Assembly (NCBI RefSeq): GCF_030730905.1
Contig: NZ_JAVAMP010000007.1
Location: 140,185 to 204,184, forward strand
DNA from: Chengkuizengella axinellae
GTDB lineage: Bacteria > Bacillota > Bacilli > Paenibacillales > KCTC-33759
Length of the DNA stretch: 64,000 nucleotides
Direction: 5' to 3'
The notes beneath the pieces were generated by a model. It saw nothing but the letters and a program-made list of their open reading frames with translations. It searched no databases and had not been told where the DNA came from. The position numbers were made by a program, and so were the translations under genes. Of this stretch, positions 8,371 through 18,109 are shown in pieces. Positions within the stretch are counted from its first letter, which is position 1. The number at the start of each line of letters is the position of its first letter.

Positions 8371-8963
8371 TTATCCTTTTAAAACCATATCTGCCTTCTT
8401 TTCAGGAGATTCTGTGTTCAAATAATACTCCTCCGCCATCCAATATCTATTTTTAAACTTTGTAATGTTCTTTTGTGTCTCTTCATTCTCGCGATGAAAC
8501 CTTTTATCCCTAGGACAGTCCAAATATACTAAATAATCAAAGAAGCCCCTCCACTCTTTACGCTGCAGAAAAACACCTTCAATTACGATCACACCATCAT
8601 GAGGCAATTTTATTTGTTTCATAAGATGATCATCGGATTGATCAAGATAATATGGAAGACTCAGTTCATTTTCATATTTCATCTTTTCAAAAAAAGAGAA
8701 CTCAATCCATTAACATCCCACTGTAAATGATAATATTCGTACCATTCATCGTACCCAGTATGATATCGTTTTTTACGCTCAACAATATGATCATCAATAT
8801 GAAAAACATGAAACGAAATGTTCTCTTCTTTCAAGCAGTGACTTAGCTTTTGCACAAGCGTCGTTTTACCTGAACGACTTAACCCGTCGATCCCCAAAAT
8901 GAACCGATTCCCACCCTCAGCAGTATTTATCACATTCAATAGTTTTTTTATATTATAATCCAT
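8371..8963 (-). pseudogene. Uridine-kinase-like P-loop kinase, frameshifted
   Basis: Two overlapping minus-strand frames together make one kinase of about 197 residues. The N-terminal part has the P-loop GIDGLSRSGKTT and HIDDHIVERKKRYHTG; the C-terminal part has VIVIEGVFLQRKEWR, VYLDCPRDKR and KNRYW. The reading frame breaks in a run of seven A (plus strand 8689-8695) after LSSLFL; adding one base restores SLFFEKMKYENEL. It is either a true inactivating deletion or a homopolymer sequencing error. The ATG at 8963 has GGGGGAT upstream and was taken as the start. The family phosphorylates nucleosides or related small molecules; the substrate is not known. Confidence 0.78.
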
Positions 8964-8994
8964 AACAAATCCCCCATGTTCAATTCTCATTTTC

Positions 8995-9034
8995 TAAAAA
9001 GAAAAAGGGTCAAATCCACTACAGACTTAACCCT
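8995..9034 (-). terminator. Terminator of the MFS gene
   Basis: On the minus strand AGGGTTAA (9034-9027) pairs with TTGACCCT (9013-9006) with one G-T pair, followed by TTTTTCTTTTT. Confidence 0.75.
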
Positions 9035-9074
9035 CATTTTTTAGATTTATTCTTTACTTTATTTTATCAAACCA

Positions 9075-10289
9075 TTAAGCATCGATTCTTCTAAACTGTT
9101 TTCTGAAAATGATAGATACTATGCTAGATAAAAATGTAATGGCTGCAGCGATAACAAATACACTTCTAACTCCTAACATATCTGTTAAATAACCAAAAAG
9201 CAAAGTGGATACAGCAAAAGTAAACGTCAGCATCGCATCTTGAGCTGAATAGACTTTAGGCAAAATCTCATGATCTGCACTAAATTGGACAATGGTCTGC
9301 TGAGCAATGGATTTGAACTGTAGTGATATCCCTATACTAATAGAAATTACTAATGCTAACCATGGAGCACTTAACAAACCAAACCATAGTGTAAATCCAG
9401 CATATAACAAACAGCCTAACATGATAAACAAATAAAGATGCTGCTTAATGATTTTTTCCATTCTAAAACTAAACATTCCACCAATGATTAAACCAATGAA
9501 GAATGTAGCATTGATATAACCCCACCAAGCTTCACTTTTTTGTATTACTTCTTCCACATAAATATATAAAATAGCAGCGATCCATACGACGCCTGCAATT
9601 GAATCTAATATATCAATTAACGTAATTCCTTTAAGGGACGGTTTGTGCCAAATCGTTGTCCATCCTTCCTTGAAAGACTCCCACTGTGTTTTAGATTTCG
9701 TATCTTCCTCAGAAGTCACTGTTGGGTCATTCAACAAAGACATCAAAATACTAGAAGCAACAAACAACATAAACGTAATAAATATGAGTAAGTCATTTCC
9801 TAGCACTGCAACGATGATCCCACTAATCGCCCATCCGCCTAGTTGAACAGATTGATCTACAATAGATAAAAAGCTATTTGCTTTCACTAATTCCTCTTTA
9901 TCAACAATTCTTGGTAACATTGCATTTCGAGCCGGGTTTGCCCAACCATCTAAAAAAGCAATGATCGATGCAAACAAAAATAATAGAAATATATTTTCTA
10001 AGTGTAGACCAGAAAAAAGAATGATGGTGAAAACAAGAAGTAAACCTGTTTTAACCGATTGAGAAGTGACCAATACAGACTTTAAGCTTAGTCGATCTAA
10101 AACCCAAGGAGCAGCAATCCCTCCAAAAAAACGGCTAAAAGCAATGACAAACGGTACAAAAGCCATAAAAGCTGCGGAGCCTGTCACATAATAAACCGTT
10201 GTAATCATTGAAACAATATAAAAAACATCTCCTAAATTAGCCAATGCTTGACCAGCCCATAGGAAATGAAACGATAATCTATTAGACAT
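9075..10289 (-). CDS. MFS transporter
   Basis: A 404-residue protein with about twelve hydrophobic segments and the loop FSRFFGGIAAPWVLDRLSLKSVL between helices 2 and 3, the expected place of the MFS signature. The sequence resembles the DHA3-like group (macrolide-efflux MefA type), with ANPARNAMLPRIV and SIVDQSVQLGGWAISGI. These are proton-driven exporters. A TTG at 10310 is in frame, but the SD GGAAGGGG lies between it and the ATG at 10289, so the ATG is the start. The gene is monocistronic with its own terminator. The substrate is unknown. Confidence 0.88.
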   Translation of the reverse strand: MSNRLSFHFLWAGQALANLGDVFYIVSMITTVYYVTGSAAFMAFVPFVIAFSRFFGGIAAPWVLDRLSLKSVLVTSQSVKTGLLLVFTIILFSGLHLENIFLLFLFASIIAFLDGWANPARNAMLPRIVDKEELVKANSFLSIVDQSVQLGGWAISGIIVAVLGNDLLIFITFMLFVASSILMSLLNDPTVTSEEDTKSKTQWESFKEGWTTIWHKPSLKGITLIDILDSIAGVVWIAAILYIYVEEVIQKSEAWWGYINATFFIGLIIGGMFSFRMEKIIKQHLYLFIMLGCLLYAGFTLWFGLLSAPWLALVISISIGISLQFKSIAQQTIVQFSADHEILPKVYSAQDAMLTFTFAVSTLLFGYLTDMLGVRSVFVIAAAITFLSSIVSIIFRKQFRRIDA

Positions 10290-10464
10290 CGTCAATCTAT
10301 CCCCTTCCAATATTCAGTTTTAAGTTTTTTGTTAAGGAATAGATATTTTTACACCGGAGCACCTCTCTAAACAATTTAAAAACAATTATACATAATTTAC
10401 AAGAAACCGTCCACAGGATATTAAGTCTACATACAGGAAGAAAAGTGATACTCCCGTATAAATA

Positions 10465-10502
10465 GAAAAAAGCTTCTTTCACATGGTTGTGAAGAAGCTT
10501 TT
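10465..10502 (-). terminator. Terminator of the metNPQ operon
   Basis: AAAAGCTTCTT-T-CAC (10468-10482) pairs with GTGAAGAAGCTTTT (10489-10502) with one bulged base. On the minus strand it is followed by TTTTTT. It lies about 115 bases past the metQ stop. Confidence 0.85.
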
Positions 10503-10616
10503 CAAACTTAGAAAGGATGTGTATGCTGTGAAGATCCAATAACAAATTAATTTATTATCGATCCATACACCATCTTATGTTGTTTAACTTAAAAATGTTA
10601 CTGATTGATTCTAAAA

Positions 10617-11426
10617 TTATTCAGAAACAGGAACAACTGAATTGTTGTACTCTTCTAAGATAAAGCTTTGAATTTCCTCTGAACGAAGAACTTCAACTAA
10701 GGTTTGGATCTCTTCGCGTGTTTCATCCCCATTTCTTACCGTGATGATGTTTACATAAGGAGATTCTGATCCTTCAAGGGCAATTGCATCTTCAACAGGG
10801 TTCAACCCAGCATCAATTGCATAGTTTGTGTTGATTAAAACTGCATCCCCTTCACCATTGTTATATACTTGCGGTAAAAGTCCTGCTTCAATATCTGCAG
10901 TAAACTCAATGTCTCTATAATATTCAACAATATCTTCAATTGTAGCTTCTGTTATATTCACTGATTCATCTACTTTAATTAATCCTTCATTTTGCAATAA
11001 AGCTAAGAAGCGTCCATGATCAGCTACAGAATTACTCATAATGACTTCAGCACCATCTGGTAAATCAGCTAAGCTTTCATATTCCTGAGAATAGACACCG
11101 ATTGGTTCAATATGAATCCCACCAGCATTGACAAAATCATATCCATGATCCGCAATTTGACTTTCTAAGTATGGAATGTGTTGAAAATAGTTTGCATCTA
11201 ATTCTTTTTCAGCTAACGCTTTGTTAGGCAGAACATAATCTTGGAATGTAATAATTTCTAATTCAATCCCTTTTTCCTCTAGAATCGGAGCTGCTTTCTC
11301 TAAAATTTCAGCATGAGGTACATTGGATGCCCCAACAACTAATTTACTTTCTGCGCTATCGCTGCCACAAGCAGCTAATGCTAATACAAATGTCAATATT
11401 ACAACTGATAATAATACTTTCTTCAT
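10617..11426 (-). CDS. metQ: Methionine ABC transporter substrate-binding lipoprotein MetQ
   Basis: A 269-residue lipoprotein of the NlpA/MetQ family. The signal peptide MKKVLLSVVILTFVLALAAC ends in the lipobox LAAC, so Cys20 would be acylated and anchor the protein outside the membrane. The body has the family pattern: GASNVPHAEIL, ITFQDYVLPNKALAEKELDANYFQH, then SNSVADHGRFLALLQ and AVLINTNYAIDAGLNP. It binds methionine (often D- and L-forms) and delivers it to MetP/MetN. It is the third gene of the operon, 22 bases after the permease, under the SAM riboswitch. Confidence 0.93.
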   Translation of the reverse strand: MKKVLLSVVILTFVLALAACGSDSAESKLVVGASNVPHAEILEKAAPILEEKGIELEIITFQDYVLPNKALAEKELDANYFQHIPYLESQIADHGYDFVNAGGIHIEPIGVYSQEYESLADLPDGAEVIMSNSVADHGRFLALLQNEGLIKVDESVNITEATIEDIVEYYRDIEFTADIEAGLLPQVYNNGEGDAVLINTNYAIDAGLNPVEDAIALEGSESPYVNIITVRNGDETREEIQTLVEVLRSEEIQSFILEEYNNSVVPVSE

Positions 11427-11448
11427 GATTTCTCTCTCCCCTATTTTT

Positions 11449-12114
11449 TTATCTTTTATCTATTTTTGAAGTGACATAGTCACCTACAAACTGAATTATA
11501 AATACAATCATTAATATTAATATTGTAGCTACCCATGTATAATCATATTGGGAACGTTGATAACCAAATAAATAAGCTAAATTCCCTAATCCACCTGCAC
11601 CTATTACACCAGCCATGGCAGTATAACCTACTAGAGCAATTGCAGTTACTGTAATACCTGATACAAGCGCTGGCATAGCTTCTGGTAGAAGCACCCTCCA
11701 AATAATTGTGGTAGTTTTTGCACCCATCGCTCTTGCAGCTTCAATTACACCTTTATCAATTTCCTTCAATGCAATCTCCACCATACGTGCATAAAACGGA
11801 GCAGCGCCTATAATTAAAGCAGGTAATGCAGCATTTTGACCTAACATTTTGCCAATTAAAATTATAGTAAAGGGAATTAAAAGAACAATTAATATGATAA
11901 ATGGAATGGATCTAAATATATTAACAATAGCTGCAACAATAGCATGGATGATTTTATTTTCATATAAATTACCCTTTGACGTTAGAAACAACATTAAACC
12001 TAATATAATCCCAAGAATAAAAGTGGCGAATACAGAAACACCAGTCATATATAAAGTCTCAAGTGTAGCTTCATATACCTTTTCCCACCGTATATTAGGA
12101 AGCAACTCACTCAT
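11449..12114 (-). CDS. metP: Methionine ABC transporter permease MetI/MetP
   Basis: A 221-residue permease with five TM segments and the ABC coupling motif EAARAMGAKTTTIIWRVLLPEAMP, which docks into the ATPase. The sequence AMAGVIGAGGLGNLAYLFGYQR is typical of MetI/MetP. It overlaps metN by eight bases, a sign of translational coupling, and is followed by metQ. With MetN and MetQ it forms the methionine uptake system in the cytoplasmic membrane. Confidence 0.93.
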   Translation of the reverse strand: MSELLPNIRWEKVYEATLETLYMTGVSVFATFILGIILGLMLFLTSKGNLYENKIIHAIVAAIVNIFRSIPFIILIVLLIPFTIILIGKMLGQNAALPALIIGAAPFYARMVEIALKEIDKGVIEAARAMGAKTTTIIWRVLLPEAMPALVSGITVTAIALVGYTAMAGVIGAGGLGNLAYLFGYQRSQYDYTWVATILILMIVFIIQFVGDYVTSKIDKR

Positions 12115-13132
12115 GGCTCAACACCTCCGCCTTCACCTTCTGCTGACGAATATATTGAATCGCCTGCTCTACTTCTTTGATATCCCCATCCACATGTACA
12201 AACATCGTTCCAACTGCTCCCCCATGCGTTTGAGAAACCTTTCCTTGCAATATATTAAAGTTAACATCAAATTTCCTGATCACATTTGTGATTAAGGGCA
12301 TCTCAGCTGTATCCCCTACAAAGGTTAATTGAATAACTTTTCCTTCTGGATGTTGAGATAATAAGTTCTCGATCATTTCGTTAGAAGATTCAGGTTCAAT
12401 CACTTGATTCACAAACCTTTTTGTCATAGGTTGCTCAGGGTTTTCAAATACGTCTAGTACATTTCCTTCCTCAACTACTTCTCCATCCTCCATCACTGCA
12501 ACACGATGACATATTTTACGGATGACATGCATTTCGTGAGTAATGAGTACGATGGTTAACCCAAGTTTCTGATTGATATCTACTAAAAGCTCTAAAATAG
12601 AATCTGTGGTTTGTGGGTCTAACGCTGAGGTAGCTTCATCGCATAATAGCACCTTCGGTTTATTCGCGAGTGCTCTTGCGATACCCACACGCTGCTTTTG
12701 ACCACCACTTAATTGTGAAGGATAAGCTTTCTCTCTTCCTTCTAATCCTACAAGCTTAATCAATTCTTTCACGATTTTTGATCTCTCTTTTTTAGACATG
12801 CCAGCAATTTCTAGTGGAAAAGAAATGTTCTCCTCAACTGTTCTAGACCACAATAAGTTAAAATGCTGAAAGATCATACCAATCTCTTGACGAGCTTTTC
12901 TCAATTCGCGCCCACTGATGTGATTGATTTCTCTATTAGCAACCATGATTGTCCCTTTAGTAGGGGTTTCTAAGCCATTTAACAGGCGTATTAAGGTACT
13001 TTTCCCAGCCCCGCTATAGCCTATAATGCCAAAGATTTGACCTTTATTAATATTCATATCTACATTTTTAACAGCTGTCACTGTACTGTCTTTTAATTCA
13101 TAGATTTTTGTAACTTGTGATAGTTTAATCAT
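12107..13132 (-). CDS. metN: Methionine ABC transporter ATPase MetN
   Basis: A 341-residue ATPase. Walker A is GYSGAGKST near residue 40, signature LSGGQKQRVGIARAL, Walker B VLLCDEATSALD, and switch His in LITHEMHV. The C-terminal 100 residues form the NIL (ACT-like) domain that, in E. coli MetN, binds methionine and shuts off transport when the cell is full. It is the first gene of the metNPQ operon; the transcript starts near 13568 and passes a SAM-I riboswitch before reaching this gene. Confidence 0.94.
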   Translation of the reverse strand: MIKLSQVTKIYELKDSTVTAVKNVDMNINKGQIFGIIGYSGAGKSTLIRLLNGLETPTKGTIMVANREINHISGRELRKARQEIGMIFQHFNLLWSRTVEENISFPLEIAGMSKKERSKIVKELIKLVGLEGREKAYPSQLSGGQKQRVGIARALANKPKVLLCDEATSALDPQTTDSILELLVDINQKLGLTIVLITHEMHVIRKICHRVAVMEDGEVVEEGNVLDVFENPEQPMTKRFVNQVIEPESSNEMIENLLSQHPEGKVIQLTFVGDTAEMPLITNVIRKFDVNFNILQGKVSQTHGGAVGTMFVHVDGDIKEVEQAIQYIRQQKVKAEVLSHE

Positions 13133-13158
13133 GACGATTCACCAGCCTAAAAGTTTAG

Positions 13159-13211
13159 AAAAAACTGTCCATTGATGTTTTAACTTGATGTGCTATCTAG
13201 AAAGACAGTTT
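13159..13211 (-). terminator. Possible second terminator just before metN
   Basis: On the minus strand AAACTGTC (13211-13204) can pair with GACAGTTT (13169-13162), followed by a run of T. The loop is long (34 bases), so the call is tentative. It sits between the riboswitch terminator and the metN start. Confidence 0.35.
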
Positions 13212-13352
13212 ATTTTCCATATATTATATATTTATAACTAACCTATATCGTATTGAATAACTCATCCAAGGGAATGCAATCCCTTCATAGAATCAAATAA
13301 ATTCTCTATCGGTGATCTTTGGAAGATGTCGTCGAGTCCTTCTATAGAAACT

Positions 13353-13382
13353 AAAAAACCTTCCTGCATGAGCAGAAAGGTT
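13353..13382 (-). terminator. Riboswitch-controlled terminator of the metNPQ leader
   Basis: AACCTTTCTGC (13382-13372) pairs with GCAGGAAGGTT (13367-13357) on the minus strand with one mismatch and a TCAT loop, then TTTTTTAG. It lies directly after the SAM aptamer. Confidence 0.88.
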
Positions 13383-13402
13383 AATTCATCTATCGTTTAC
13401 CT

Positions 13403-13516
13403 TTCTCTCATCTTCCAAAGTTTACACTTTGTGCGAATTGGCACCATTTCAATTCGTCAATTGACGGTTGCCGGGTTTCATAGGGCACATCCCTCCACCT
13501 CTCTTGATAAGAGCAG
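13403..13516 (-). ncRNA. SAM-I (S-box) riboswitch aptamer
   Basis: On the minus strand the S-box signature is read in order: CTCTTATCAAGAGAGG at the 5' end (from 13513), GTGGAGGGATGTGCCC, TATGAAACCCGGCAACC, GGTGCCAATTC, and closing GATGAGAG (13412-13405), which pairs with the opening CTCTTATC to form P1. These are the conserved core parts of the SAM-I class. S-adenosylmethionine binding stabilises P1 and lets the terminator at 13353-13382 form, switching off metNPQ when SAM is plentiful. That mechanism is known for the family and fits the layout here. Confidence 0.93.
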
Positions 13517-13574
13517 TTCAATTATGAAATTATGATATTTACTATTTTATAAATTGCTTTTAGATATGAAGATG

Positions 13575-13603
13575 ATTCTAACATGTCTATCATACCCTGT
13601 CAA
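13575..13603 (-). promoter_or_regulatory. Sigma-A promoter of the metNPQ operon
   Basis: TTGACA (minus strand, 13603-13598), a 17-base spacer and TAGAAT (13580-13575). It lies about 60 bases upstream of the SAM riboswitch. Confidence 0.85.
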
Positions 13604-13639
13604 TTCTTTCACAGAAAAGTCAAAATCTATTGGAATGTA

Positions 13640-16600
13640 TTACCTTATATCAAACGCTGTACTGCTAGTTCCTTCTTTTGTTTTTCTAACATCTAACACA
13701 GCTGGAATAGCTTGCTTTAATTCCTGAACATGTGAAATAACACCAATCATCCGACCTGATTTTTGTAACTCAATTAACGTATCGATGGCTTTTGTCAGAG
13801 ACTCTTCATCCAATGAACCAAAACCTTCGTCAATAAACATCGTTTCTATCGAGATCCCACCCTCATAGGTTTGAATGACATCTGCCATACCTAAAGCCAA
13901 ACATAGAGAAGCATTAAATTTTTCCCCACCAGACATTGTTTTTACATCTCTCAACTGACCTGTGTAATGATCATATACGTCTAATCCAAGACCGCTTTGC
14001 CTTCCCCGCTTTTCCAAGCGATCACTGCGCAATAATTGGAATTGACCATTAGATAGTTTTTGCAATCTCCCATTTGCCATTTGAATGATTTGTTCTAAAA
14101 ATTCAATCTGTAGATAACGTTCAAAGGAAATTTTTTTTACATTGTCCCCTCGTATCACATCATATAAATCTTTAATCAACTGATACCTGTCTTCTGCTTG
14201 CTGTACTTTTTCACTCACAGATAATATGTTTTGTTTCCCTTCCTCCGCTCGCTCAGTATAATTCTGTACTTCATAATATTGTGTTCGTATTTGCTCAACT
14301 AGTTTTTTCAACTCATCTAGGCTGTTTTGTATCTCGTTTAGATCTTCCCGTTTTTTATCCTTTAACTCTCCCTCTAGCTCATCAATCTGTTTTGATACAG
14401 TCGTGAGGTTAGATTTCCAATCTTCCATTTGTTTTGTAAGCTGTAACCTGATTTCCTTTGTCATTTTTGCCTTCTGATAATCCGACTCCTGAAGGAAACC
14501 CGCTTCTACTAGGCTTTGAGAAAATTGATGATTTACTTTTTCTAGTTTTCCCTGTGTTTCCTGTACTTGAGTTTCAGCGTTTACTAGATGAGCACCCACT
14601 TCTGAACGTTTTATTTTTGTTTGTTCAAGCTGCTCTTGCACCGTCTTCCATCGAAGTTCTAAAGCCGATTTTTGACTTTGAATTTGCTTCATTCTTTCCT
14701 CTAACAACGCAAGTGATCGAACTTCCTCTGGTATGTTGACAATGCTTTGCTCTAAAAGTGCTTTTTCAGTAGCATGCTTCGTATTTACTTCGTTTAAATC
14801 TGATCGTATTTTTTCTTTTTCCTTTGTTTTTTGATCTAACCATTGATTTAACTCATCTAACAAAGGTTTAAGTTGATCTAAATGATTTTGTTTTTCTCTT
14901 AACAGCTCTACTTCTTTTTTTAAGCTTTTCCCTAATTGAACAAAGTGATCATACTCTTCTTTTATATTTTCTAAATGAAAACCATATTGAATCACTACTT
15001 GTTGTTTTTCATTCATTTGTAAAGAGAAGTTTTCTACTTTAGCTTCTACCTTTCGATATTCATCTAGTGCTTCTTCTTTTGCTTTTCTGGCTGTATCTAA
15101 AACTTGTTTTGAAGGAATTTCCTCCGTGTTTTTAGTTTTAGATGGATGTTCCTTGCTCCCACAAACTGGGCACATCTCCCCATCATGAAGATGAGCTGCC
15201 AAAATGCTTGCCTGACCTTCAATCCAACGTTTTTCGATGGTATCATAATGATGTTGGGCTTTTTCAAAGTTGGATTTATTCAAAGCTACTTCTTCCCTTG
15301 CTTCAAACACAGCTTGCTGTAATTTCATATATTCTGTGAGCACTACCGATTGCTCTCGTTTTTCCGCTAACATTTCTTGTTTCTCAGGTAAAGAACGAAG
15401 CTGAGTTTCTAACGTTTTTATTTCTTCTATAACCTTATTTCTCTCTGTTTGTTTCGTTTGCATCTGTTTTTCTAGTGTGTTGAATGTTTGCTGTAAATGT
15501 CCGCTTTTATGCTCAAGATCTTTTATTTGTATTTGCTTCTGATTTAAGTCCTTTACAATAGGCAGCCATTCTTGAAGATGTTCCAGTTGTTTTGAGATGC
15601 GCTCTAGTTCAGGTTGTTTCTTTTCTTCTTCTTGATATTCCTGCTTCGCATTTTCAAGCCTTTTCTCAGCTTGCAGATCAGTTATTTTTGCTTTTTCCAA
15701 TGCTTTGTTTTTAGACAGGAAATCTTTTTTTGCTTCCATTTGATTTTGCTCGACAAGTTGGATGCGATCCGTTTTTTCAGCCAACTCTATCTTTTTTTTC
15801 ATAGACGCCATTTCAGGCAATTGGCTTTCAAGTTTTTCTTTGTATGCCTTCTTTTGCTCGAGTATATCAAACCGCTGATGAATCGCTTCCGCATAATGAT
15901 ATTGTGCCGTAATATCCTGCAATTTTTTTGTTTCTCGTTGGAGCCTCAGCTCATTGCTGCTCACTTCTTCTTTATAATAAGAAATCTCTTCCTCAAGTGC
16001 CTCTAAAATTTGAAATGTATTATATAAATCTTGTCCAAAAACTTCAGTTAACTGGGTACCCTCCCGCATAGGCAAGGCTGTTTTTAAGCTATTAATGTAG
16101 ATGCCTCTTTCTTTAATTTGCTGTTCAAAAATAGATTGAGATTGTTTTCTCCTCTCATTCAACATACTCTCTACATTTTTATATAATCCAGTTTTGAAAA
16201 TACGGCGTAAAATTTCTTCTTTATTTTCTGTATCCGATGTTAAAAGCTTACGAAATTCCCCCTGTGGCAGCATGACAATTTGATTAAATTGTTCTTTACT
16301 AATTCCTAATAACTGAAGCACTTTTTCGTTTACTTGAGAAACGATAAAACGTTCACACATCGGTTTTTCCATGCCATCTGTCGTTTCAAAAAACTCATAC
16401 CGCTCTCCTGTAGCACTTTTATTGCCTGATTTCACATGAGAAAGCTGACGGAATATACGATAGGTGTGTTTTTTTAGCTCAAATTCAAGTTCAACAGATG
16501 TATATAATTCGTCCTCTGCAAACTGACTTCGCAGCATTTTTGAATCATTTCGATCCTGACCACTTGCTTCACCATATAACGCAAAACAAATCGCATCAAA

Positions 16601-16732
16601 AATGGAAGTTTTTCCTGCCCCTGTTTTCCCTGATATGACAAACAAACGATGTTCGTCGAGCTCTGTGAAGTCAATGATCTCCGTCAGTTTATAAGGACCA
16701 AATGCGGTCATTTTGATTTTTAACGGCCTCAT
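13640..16732 (-). CDS. sbcC: Exonuclease subunit SbcC
   Basis: A 1030-residue SMC/Rad50-like protein. The N-terminal Walker A GKTGAGKT is at residues 35-42; two long coiled-coil arms flank the zinc hook CPVC at 521-524. The C-terminal half has the signature MSGGEKFNASLCLALG and Walker B ETMFIDEGFGSLDEESL. With SbcD it forms the ATP-dependent nuclease that opens DNA hairpins and processes blocked double-strand ends. The length fits the family. The start overlaps the sbcD stop by four bases (ATGA type), so the pair is translationally coupled. Confidence 0.95.
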   Translation of the reverse strand: MRPLKIKMTAFGPYKLTEIIDFTELDEHRLFVISGKTGAGKTSIFDAICFALYGEASGQDRNDSKMLRSQFAEDELYTSVELEFELKKHTYRIFRQLSHVKSGNKSATGERYEFFETTDGMEKPMCERFIVSQVNEKVLQLLGISKEQFNQIVMLPQGEFRKLLTSDTENKEEILRRIFKTGLYKNVESMLNERRKQSQSIFEQQIKERGIYINSLKTALPMREGTQLTEVFGQDLYNTFQILEALEEEISYYKEEVSSNELRLQRETKKLQDITAQYHYAEAIHQRFDILEQKKAYKEKLESQLPEMASMKKKIELAEKTDRIQLVEQNQMEAKKDFLSKNKALEKAKITDLQAEKRLENAKQEYQEEEKKQPELERISKQLEHLQEWLPIVKDLNQKQIQIKDLEHKSGHLQQTFNTLEKQMQTKQTERNKVIEEIKTLETQLRSLPEKQEMLAEKREQSVVLTEYMKLQQAVFEAREEVALNKSNFEKAQHHYDTIEKRWIEGQASILAAHLHDGEMCPVCGSKEHPSKTKNTEEIPSKQVLDTARKAKEEALDEYRKVEAKVENFSLQMNEKQQVVIQYGFHLENIKEEYDHFVQLGKSLKKEVELLREKQNHLDQLKPLLDELNQWLDQKTKEKEKIRSDLNEVNTKHATEKALLEQSIVNIPEEVRSLALLEERMKQIQSQKSALELRWKTVQEQLEQTKIKRSEVGAHLVNAETQVQETQGKLEKVNHQFSQSLVEAGFLQESDYQKAKMTKEIRLQLTKQMEDWKSNLTTVSKQIDELEGELKDKKREDLNEIQNSLDELKKLVEQIRTQYYEVQNYTERAEEGKQNILSVSEKVQQAEDRYQLIKDLYDVIRGDNVKKISFERYLQIEFLEQIIQMANGRLQKLSNGQFQLLRSDRLEKRGRQSGLGLDVYDHYTGQLRDVKTMSGGEKFNASLCLALGMADVIQTYEGGISIETMFIDEGFGSLDEESLTKAIDTLIELQKSGRMIGVISHVQELKQAIPAVLDVRKTKEGTSSTAFDIR

Positions 16733-17892
16733 TTTCGCTCACCTTCTACCTGCAGCATTTCCTGCAATACTTCAGTAAACTGTTTTTCTGTTTCCCCAGT
16801 AACTTCAGTTCCCCTTACCTCTTTGTAAAAAGCTTTAAATAGTGAAAGTTCATCCATTTTAGACCTTTCTACAACCTGTTCCTCTTGATCATTTAGTTGA
16901 GTCATTGATATTTTTCGCTCCACATGCATTGCATTAGGAAATACTGTCCGGACACGTTCCATAGGAGATAACACAGGTGTTTCATCCAACAGTCGAACAA
17001 ATACGTAATCCTCATTTTTATCCATCTGTTCAATTTCTTCTAATTTTCCTTCGATCGTATACATATCTCTCTTAGGAGTTAACGCGCGTTTTTCAATGTT
17101 TGTTTGTCCTTGTTCATCTAGTTCAACGATATAAAACACTTTATTATGTTTTTCTTCCGAGATAGAGTACTTTAAAGGTGATCCAGCATATCGGATGGTT
17201 TCATTTTTCACGTAATGAGCTTGATGCAAATGACCTAAAGCGGTGTAATGGAATGAAGAGAAATGATCCGCACTGACATACTCTGTTCCTCCCATAGATA
17301 ACGGGCGCTCTGATTCACTTGTATTTGCTGCTTTCTCTCCATAAGGTGTAACAAACGCATGGCCTACAAAGACATGACGTGCATTATGATCCATGTTTTC
17401 TTGAATTCGTTCTACAGTAGCTTCCATAGCTTCATCATATGTACGAATTTCATCCTTTTGTAAAACATATCTCACTTTACCTGGCTCAGCATAAGGGACT
17501 AAATGAAAGTGAACTTCTCCAAATTCATCATGCAAAACGATAGATTCAAATTGATCTGAAAACTCTCCGACCATGTAATAACCCGCGGCATTCATCATTT
17601 GACTTCCAAATTGCAGCCTACCTGGACTGTCATGGTTTCCTGCTACAGCAATAACAGGTATTTTATATTCAATTACGATCTTTCTAAGTACCTCATCCAA
17701 CAAATCAATGGCTTCCGTTGGAGGTACCGCTCTATCATACAAGTCTCCTGCAATAATAACTGCATCTGGTTTCTCTTGTTTCACAGCCTCAGTAAATTGA
17801 TTCAATACAAATCGTTGATCCTCTGTCATATACACTCCCTGAACCAACTTGCCTAAATGCCAATCTGCTGTATGAAAAAACTTCACTTTCAC
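16729..17892 (-). CDS. sbcD: Exonuclease subunit SbcD
   Basis: A 387-residue Mre11-like metallophosphoesterase. Metal-binding motifs are seen in order: HTADWHLGK near the N-terminus, AGDLYDRAVP, AVAGNHDSPGR, then VGHAFVTP and ALGHLHQAH. The C-terminal 120 residues form the capping domain that contacts SbcC. The start is GTG with GAGGCAGG upstream. It is the first gene of sbcDC. The nuclease cuts hairpins, stalled-fork DNA and protein-blocked ends in the cytoplasm. Confidence 0.95.
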   Translation of the reverse strand: MKVKFFHTADWHLGKLVQGVYMTEDQRFVLNQFTEAVKQEKPDAVIIAGDLYDRAVPPTEAIDLLDEVLRKIVIEYKIPVIAVAGNHDSPGRLQFGSQMMNAAGYYMVGEFSDQFESIVLHDEFGEVHFHLVPYAEPGKVRYVLQKDEIRTYDEAMEATVERIQENMDHNARHVFVGHAFVTPYGEKAANTSESERPLSMGGTEYVSADHFSSFHYTALGHLHQAHYVKNETIRYAGSPLKYSISEEKHNKVFYIVELDEQGQTNIEKRALTPKRDMYTIEGKLEEIEQMDKNEDYVFVRLLDETPVLSPMERVRTVFPNAMHVERKISMTQLNDQEEQVVERSKMDELSLFKAFYKEVRGTEVTGETEKQFTEVLQEMLQVEGERK

Positions 17893-18054
17893 ACACCTGC
17901 CTCTCCGTTATTTCTTCATTTTTGAAATTAGTGTACTCTCTGTTCATCTTATATTGTTCCTATTATTATACTATTGATAGAAACAAGTTTAATAGATTAT
18001 AGATTATGTTATTTCGTCTAATAATTTCCTACAATAGATCAAAAAGCAATGTAT

Positions 18055-18098
18055 TAAAAAACACCCCTTATATATTCATTCGAATACCATAGAGGTGT
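18055..18098 (-). terminator. Terminator of the AAA/TPR operon
   Basis: On the minus strand ACACCTCT pairs with AGGGGTGT (one G-T pair), with a second paired block GTATTC/GAATAT nearer the loop, then TTTTTT (18060-18055). Confidence 0.7.
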
Positions 18099-18109
18099 AA
18101 GCTGGTAAT

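Noticed and set aside
10297..10545. 82-codon minus-strand frame
   Set aside because: It contains the metNPQ terminator hairpin and has no SD; chance frame.
13326..13535. Plus-strand frame across the metN leader
   Set aside because: It is antisense to the SAM riboswitch and its terminator, whose conserved bases explain the sequence. No SD.
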